From Actinocrinis sp046724665 (GTDB lineage: Bacteria; Actinomycetota; Actinomycetes; Streptomycetales; Catenulisporaceae): a DNA stretch of 8,047 bases. The stretch spans positions 1 through 8,047 of the forward strand of contig JBKOWZ010000130.1 of NCBI GenBank assembly GCA_046724665.1. The letters are read 5' to 3'. Below the pieces are notes generated by a model. The model had not been told where the DNA came from. It searched no databases and worked only from the letters and a program-made list of their open reading frames with translations. The translations under genes and the position numbers were made by a program. Positions 5,305-8,047 of the stretch are shown one piece after another (positions within the stretch are counted from its first letter, which is position 1; the number at the start of each line of letters is the position of its first letter).

Positions 5305-5950
5305 GGCCGACCATCCGCAGCGCCAAGTCCCCGTAGAAGTCGCCCAACTCCTCCGGCACGCGGGCGCCGGTCGTGCGGAACCAGCGCGCGACGTCGATGG
5401 TCAGCGACAGCAGGGCGAGCGTGGTGGCGCGGGTGTCCGCGACGTCGAAGACCTCGCGCGCGACCCCCTCGTCGAGCGTCTCGCGCACCAGCGAATCGAT
5501 CTCGCGCCGCAGCGTCGCGATCTCGGCGCGGTGCCGCTCGGTCAGCGAGTGCATCTCGTAGTTGATCACCCGCGCGGTGGTGTGGTACCGCGCGTGCCAG
5601 GCCGTGATCGCGCTGATGACCGCGCGCAGCCTGGCCGCCGGGTCGTCGGGGGCCGCCGCCGCGGCGGCGCGCACCACCCGGACGGTGCCGCGGTGGCCGA
5701 TCAGGCTGATCTGGTACAGCAGCTCCTCCTTCGAGGAGAAGTGCACGTAAACCCCGGCCGCGCTCAGGCCGGCGCGCGCCGCGATGTCGCGCGTCGCCGT
5801 GGCGTGGTACCCGCGCGCGGCGAACGCCTCGACCGCGCCGATCAGCAGCCGCCGGGCGGCCGGGGCGAGCGGTTCGTCCAGCCACGCCTGCGCCAGATCG
5901 CGCGCCTCGGCCTCGTCGAGGCCCGCGCGGTCACCGGCCTGTTGAACCAC
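5294..5950 (-). CDS. TetR/AcrR family transcriptional repressor
   Basis: A 218-residue protein with an N-terminal DNA-binding domain: helix LLIGAVEAFAARGY (36-48), then the helix-turn-helix TRDIAARAGLSAAGVYVHF (53-71) and the following SSKEELL, all typical of TetR. The rest is the variable ligand-binding domain, with helices at about 106-120 and 175-190; no ligand can be named. About 30 residues precede the first helix, somewhat long for the family. The open frame allows GTG at 5956, but that is one base from the AGGAGG (5958-5963); GTG at 5950 is seven bases away and is preferred. The gene is divergent from the quinone-oxidoreductase-type gene and followed on the same strand by the SDR pair, with matching palindromes on both sides. 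It most likely represses its own gene and both neighbours, releasing on binding a substrate or CoA-type effector (inferred). Confidence 0.92.
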   Translation of the reverse strand: MVQQAGDRAGLDEAEARDLAQAWLDEPLAPAARRLLIGAVEAFAARGYHATATRDIAARAGLSAAGVYVHFSSKEELLYQISLIGHRGTVRVVRAAAAAAPDDPAARLRAVISAITAWHARYHTTARVINYEMHSLTERHRAEIATLRREIDSLVRETLDEGVAREVFDVADTRATTLALLSLTIDVARWFRTTGARVPEELGDFYGDLALRMVGHSH

Positions 5951-5989
5951 CCGCACCCCTCCTCGCGTGAATTTGTTGCGGTCGCGAGC

Positions 5990-6007
5990 ATTGTAAGCAG
6001 CTGCTTA
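5990..6007. promoter_or_regulatory. TetR-type operator in the divergent tetR / oxidoreductase promoter region
   Basis: TAAGCAGCTGCTTA at 5994-6007 is a perfect 14-bp palindrome sharing TAAGC-N4-GCTTA with the core at 5283-5296; only the four central bases differ. On the minus strand TACAAT (complement of 5990-5995) is a good -10 box for tetR and overlaps the palindrome by two bases, so a bound repressor would block it. No clear -35 is visible. The site is 30 bp before the oxidoreductase ATG and 44 bp before the preferred tetR start. Confidence 0.75.
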
Positions 6008-6036
6008 ACCCCGGACGGCCGGAAAGGACGTGCCCG

Positions 6037-7026
6037 ATGAAGATGAAGGCGTGGCAGCTGACCGAGCTCGGCGAACCGCTCGACGTGCTGCACCAGGTCG
6101 AGGCGGACGTGCCGAGCCCCGGACCGGGGCAGCTGCTGGTGCGCGTGATCGCCAGCGCGCTGAACTTTCCCGACGTGATGCTGTGCCGCGGGCACTACCA
6201 GATCCGTCCGCCGCTGCCGTTCACGCCGGGTGTCGAACTGTGCGGCGAGATCGTCGGGCTCGGCGAGGGCGTGGACGGCTGGAAGGCCGGCGAGCGCGTG
6301 ATCGGCAACCCGATCCTGCCCAGCGGGACGTTCGCCGAATTCACCCTGATGGACGCGGCCGACACCTACCCGGCCCCGGCCGTGCTCGGCGACGAGGCCG
6401 CCGCGTCGCTGCACGTCGCGTACCAGACCGCCTGGTTCGGCCTGCATCGCAGGGCACGCATCCAGCCCGGCGAGACCCTGCTGGTGCACGCCGGCGCCGG
6501 GGGAGTGGGCAGCGCGGCCGTGCAGGTCGGCAAGGCGGCGGGTGCGCGCGTCATCGCGGTGGTCGGCGGCCCGCGGAAGGTCGAGGCGGCGACCGGGCTC
6601 GGCGCCGACGTGGTCATCGACCGGCGCGCCGAGGACTTCGTCGCGGCCGTCAAGCAGGCCACCGGCGGCCGTGGCGCGGACGTGGTCTTCGACCCGGTCG
6701 GCGGCGACGCGTATGCGGGCTCGACGAAGTGCGTCGCCTTCGAGGGACGGATCGTGCTCGTCGGCTTCACCAGCGGCACCATCCCGACGGCGGCGCTCAA
6801 TCACGCCCTGATCAAGAACTACTCCATCCTCGGCCTGCACTGGGGCCTGTACCGCGACAAGGACCCCGCGCAACTCGTCGCGGCGCACAGCGCGCTCACC
6901 GCGCTGGCCGAGTCCGGGGCCGTCGCGCCGCTGATCGGCGGCCGTGTGGCGTTCGACGAGATCCCGCAGGCGCTGACCCGCGTCGGCGCAGGCGACACCG
7001 TCGGCCGTCTGGTACTCGTGCTCTGA
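6037..7026 (+). CDS. NADPH:quinone oxidoreductase-type MDR protein (zinc-free)
   Basis: A 329-residue medium-chain dehydrogenase/reductase of the quinone oxidoreductase group. The N-terminal GroES-like domain (about 1-125) has SPGPGQLLVRVIASALNFPDVMLCRG and PFTPGVELCGEI, without the zinc-ligand pattern of alcohol dehydrogenases. The Rossmann domain follows with HAGAGGVGSAAVQ (151-163) for NADP(H), DVVFDPVGGD (215-224) and GRIVLVGFTSG (237-247). Members reduce quinones, enones or enoyl-type double bonds with NADPH. The ATG at 6037 has AAAGGA eight bases upstream. The gene is divergent from tetR and a matching operator lies in its promoter region, so it is probably induced with the SDR genes. 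The TGA stop at 7024-7026 is followed in the same frame by the remnant of a VOC gene. The exact substrate is not readable from sequence. Confidence 0.92.
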   Translation: MKMKAWQLTELGEPLDVLHQVEADVPSPGPGQLLVRVIASALNFPDVMLCRGHYQIRPPLPFTPGVELCGEIVGLGEGVDGWKAGERVIGNPILPSGTFAEFTLMDAADTYPAPAVLGDEAAASLHVAYQTAWFGLHRRARIQPGETLLVHAGAGGVGSAAVQVGKAAGARVIAVVGGPRKVEAATGLGADVVIDRRAEDFVAAVKQATGGRGADVVFDPVGGDAYAGSTKCVAFEGRIVLVGFTSGTIPTAALNHALIKNYSILGLHWGLYRDKDPAQLVAAHSALTALAESGAVAPLIGGRVAFDEIPQALTRVGAGDTVGRLVLVL

Positions 7027-7116
7027 GCTTGCGACCTGCCCGGACACTGCCGCTTCCACGGGCACGACCCGTTCGGCAATCGGCTGGAGTTCTTCGAAGC
7101 GGGATCCGGCTTCTAA
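7027..7116 (+). pseudogene. VOC (glyoxalase/dioxygenase superfamily) gene remnant, C-terminal tail only
   Basis: Translating from just after the oxidoreductase stop, in its frame, gives A-C-D-L-P-G-H-C-R-F-H-G-H-D-P-F-G-N-R-L-E-F-F-E and a short tail, ending at TAA 7114-7116. The DLPG....F.....DPFGNRLEF pattern is the hallmark last beta-strand region of VOC proteins; the Glu of RLEF (codon 7087-7089) is the usual metal ligand. No start codon with a ribosome-binding site and no upstream VOC body exist: the preceding DNA is the intact oxidoreductase gene. So only about 29 codons of a protein normally of 120 or more remain. It most likely results from a deletion or replacement joining the oxidoreductase gene to the end of a former VOC gene. 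It converges on the PTH2 gene with a 10-bp gap. Confidence 0.75.
7096..7113. repeat. Near-palindrome at the end of the VOC remnant
   Basis: GAAGC-g-GGATCC-g-GCTTC is symmetrical over 18 bases apart from one G/G pair. As RNA it could form only a short hairpin. It may weakly terminate transcription between the convergent genes, but could equally be chance in coding-derived sequence. Confidence 0.3.
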
Positions 7117-7126
7117 GGCTGCTGGT

Positions 7127-7849
7127 TTAAGTGAACTGGCGTTCGAGTTCGGCGATGACGGTGACCGACCCCGGCGCGATCTCGGTGAAGCCCGCGTCGC
7201 GCACGGTCGGCAGCCCGGCGGCGGCCAGCCGCGCCCACTGCGCGGGCGTCGCCACGCGCACTGCGAGCGGGAATCCGGCCTGCCGCCACGCCTGCGCGCG
7301 CTGCGGCGCCAGCTCCCACCAGCCGAGCTGTGCCCCGTGCCCGGCCTGCGCCATCGCCTTGCCCGCTGTCATCGGCACACCCGGGTTGAACCACAGCACC
7401 GGCACGTCGTCGGCCGGTGCGGGCGGCGGCTGCGGATCGTCGAGATCCGTGCCCGACACCTGGAGCCGAGCGAGATCGCGAGGCCACGCGTCGAGCGGCA
7501 CCGGGGGATAGACGCGCACCTCGGCGGCGTCACCCCGCACCGTGATGCCCGGCAGCGCCTCGGCCCGCCGCCACTCCGCACCGCGCGCCCGCCGCACCAC
7601 CTTGCGGATGCGGCCGTCCTGCCAGTCGCGCACCGCCTCGGCCCACTCGCCGTCCCCGGCCGACCGCTCGTCCGTGAGCAGCGCGAGTACCGCGCGGGCA
7701 GCCGTCTCCAGCGCGTCCGTGCGCGCGGGCGGGGCGTCGCGCTCGATCCTGACCACCAGCGGCAGAACGAACTGCGGCGCCGCGTCCCGATCCTCGGCCC
7801 GCCGCGCGAACACCTCGGGCGCGTCAGGGCCGTCCGTCGTCGTGCTCAT
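7127..7849 (-). CDS. Peptidyl-tRNA hydrolase, PTH2-type domain with actinobacterial N-terminal extension
   Basis: A 240-residue protein. The C-terminal part (about 150-236) matches the PTH2 fold: VLWFNPGVPMTAGKAMAQAGHGAQLGWW (151-178) with the conserved Lys164 and His171 region, a helix with W...G (188-192), PLAVRVATPAQWARLAAAGLP (194-214) and the signature DAGFTEIAPGSVTVIAEL (218-235). PTH2 enzymes free peptidyl-tRNAs by cleaving the peptide-tRNA ester. The N-terminal 140 residues (FVLPLVVRIERDAPPARTDALE, the EAVRDWQDGRIRKVVRRARGAEWRRA segment, VRVYPPVPLDAWP) are a conserved extension in actinomycete homologues as I recall them; their role is unknown. Bacteria normally rely on Pth1, so this is probably an accessory enzyme. 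The start is the ATG at 7849, where homologues begin; the frame stays open to 7963, but that stretch overlaps the divergent gene. No Shine-Dalgarno precedes the ATG, so the mRNA may be leaderless. Confidence 0.88.
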   Translation of the reverse strand: MSTTTDGPDAPEVFARRAEDRDAAPQFVLPLVVRIERDAPPARTDALETAARAVLALLTDERSAGDGEWAEAVRDWQDGRIRKVVRRARGAEWRRAEALPGITVRGDAAEVRVYPPVPLDAWPRDLARLQVSGTDLDDPQPPPAPADDVPVLWFNPGVPMTAGKAMAQAGHGAQLGWWELAPQRAQAWRQAGFPLAVRVATPAQWARLAAAGLPTVRDAGFTEIAPGSVTVIAELERQFT

Positions 7850-7879
7850 GCGCCAAGGATGCCGGATATGGTCGGCGCC
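7850..7879. promoter_or_regulatory. Very short divergent start region (PTH2 / glycerate kinase)
   Basis: Only 18 bp (to ATG 7868) or 30 bp (to ATG 7880) separate the two divergent starts, so each promoter must extend into the other gene's coding sequence. On the plus strand AAGGA (7855-7859) suits ATG 7868, while TATGGT (7866-7871) could be a -10 box for a leaderless transcript starting at ATG 7880. No -35 box is evident. Confidence 0.35.
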
Positions 7880-8047
7880 ATGGGAACCGAGCCGGCCCCG
7901 CACGTCCTGATCGCGCCCGACAAGTTCAAAGGTTCGGCCACTGCCGCCGAGGTCGCCGAGCATGTGGCGCTGGGCGTCCGGCGCGAGGCGCCGCAGGTGC
8001 GCGTGACCGCCTTCCCCGTCGCGGACGGCGGCGACGGGACCGTGGAC
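7868..8047 (+). CDS. Glycerate kinase, N-terminal part (3' end outside window)
   Basis: Sixty codons are visible before the window ends. HVLIAPDKFKGSATAAEVAEHVALGVRR (residues 12-39) and AFPVADGGDGTVD (48-60) are the N-terminal hallmarks of the GarK/GlxK-type glycerate kinase family, which phosphorylates D-glycerate with ATP to a phosphoglycerate and feeds it to glycolysis. ADGGDGT belongs to the active-site region. Two in-frame starts exist: ATG 7868, with AAGGA eight bases upstream, and ATG 7880, closer to the usual family N-terminus and possibly used on a leaderless mRNA. The first is chosen for its ribosome-binding site. Full length in this family is about 370-380 residues, so most of the gene lies beyond the window. 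It is divergent from the PTH2 gene. Confidence 0.88.
   Translation, partial: MVGAMGTEPAPHVLIAPDKFKGSATAAEVAEHVALGVRREAPQVRVTAFPVADGGDGTVD

Noticed and set aside
5842..7065. 407-codon open frame on the minus strand opposite the oxidoreductase gene and the tetR promoter
   Set aside because: It is antisense to an obvious MDR enzyme, runs through the promoter region and palindrome, and has no recognisable motifs.
6030..7130. 366-codon plus-strand frame overlapping the oxidoreductase gene
   Set aside because: It is Arg/Gly/Pro-rich out-of-frame translation; the frame starting at 6037 carries the real NADP-binding motif.
7850..7963. N-terminal extension of the PTH2 frame by 38 codons to a start at 7963
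   Set aside because: It would overlap the glycerate kinase coding region, shows no domain sequence, and MSTTTDGPDAPEVF at 7849 is a natural start.

Overview
The window is very GC-rich with strong third-position G/C bias, many GTG/TTG starts and dense genes on both strands. Several proteins (peptidyl-tRNA hydrolase with a long N-terminal extension, CBM2-bearing expansin, CHAT protein, glycerate kinase) have the look of filamentous soil actinomycetes (Streptomyces / Catenulispora / Actinospica-like). The genus cannot be fixed from the sequence alone. No rRNA, tRNA, CRISPR array, insertion sequence or prophage gene is visible, and no stretch over about 110 bp lacks a gene or gene remnant.

Left part (1-2100): the 3' end of a CHAT-domain (caspase-like) gene converges on a small Rid-family gene. 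The Rid gene is divergent from an aldo/keto reductase gene, with a 66-bp shared promoter region holding a small inverted repeat. The reductase ends inside a perfect 15-bp-stem hairpin that separates it from the convergent expansin gene.

Middle (2134-3540): a secreted bacterial expansin with signal peptide, double-psi beta-barrel domain, beta-sandwich binding domain, Ser/Pro linker and C-terminal cellulose-binding CBM2. This is a non-hydrolytic plant-cell-wall loosening protein. Its best start is a TTG behind a perfect AAGGAG, not the longer GTG.

Centre-right (3616-7026): a compact regulated locus. Two overlapping SDR dehydrogenase genes and a TetR-family repressor gene lie on the minus strand, and a divergent zinc-free NADPH:quinone-oxidoreductase-type gene lies on the plus strand. 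Two palindromes sharing TAAGC-N4-GCTTA flank tetR exactly, one in the tetR/oxidoreductase promoter region and one just upstream of the SDR pair. The likely reading is that the TetR protein controls itself and both flanking transcription units in a small catabolic or redox regulon. The ligand and substrate are unknown; acyl-CoA or alcohol/ketone metabolism is a guess from the enzyme families.

Right part (7027-8047): directly after the oxidoreductase stop codon, and in its frame, lies the last ~29 codons of a VOC/glyoxalase-type protein with no start and no upstream body, a gene remnant. It converges on a PTH2-type peptidyl-tRNA hydrolase gene, which is tightly divergent from a glycerate kinase gene that runs off the window.
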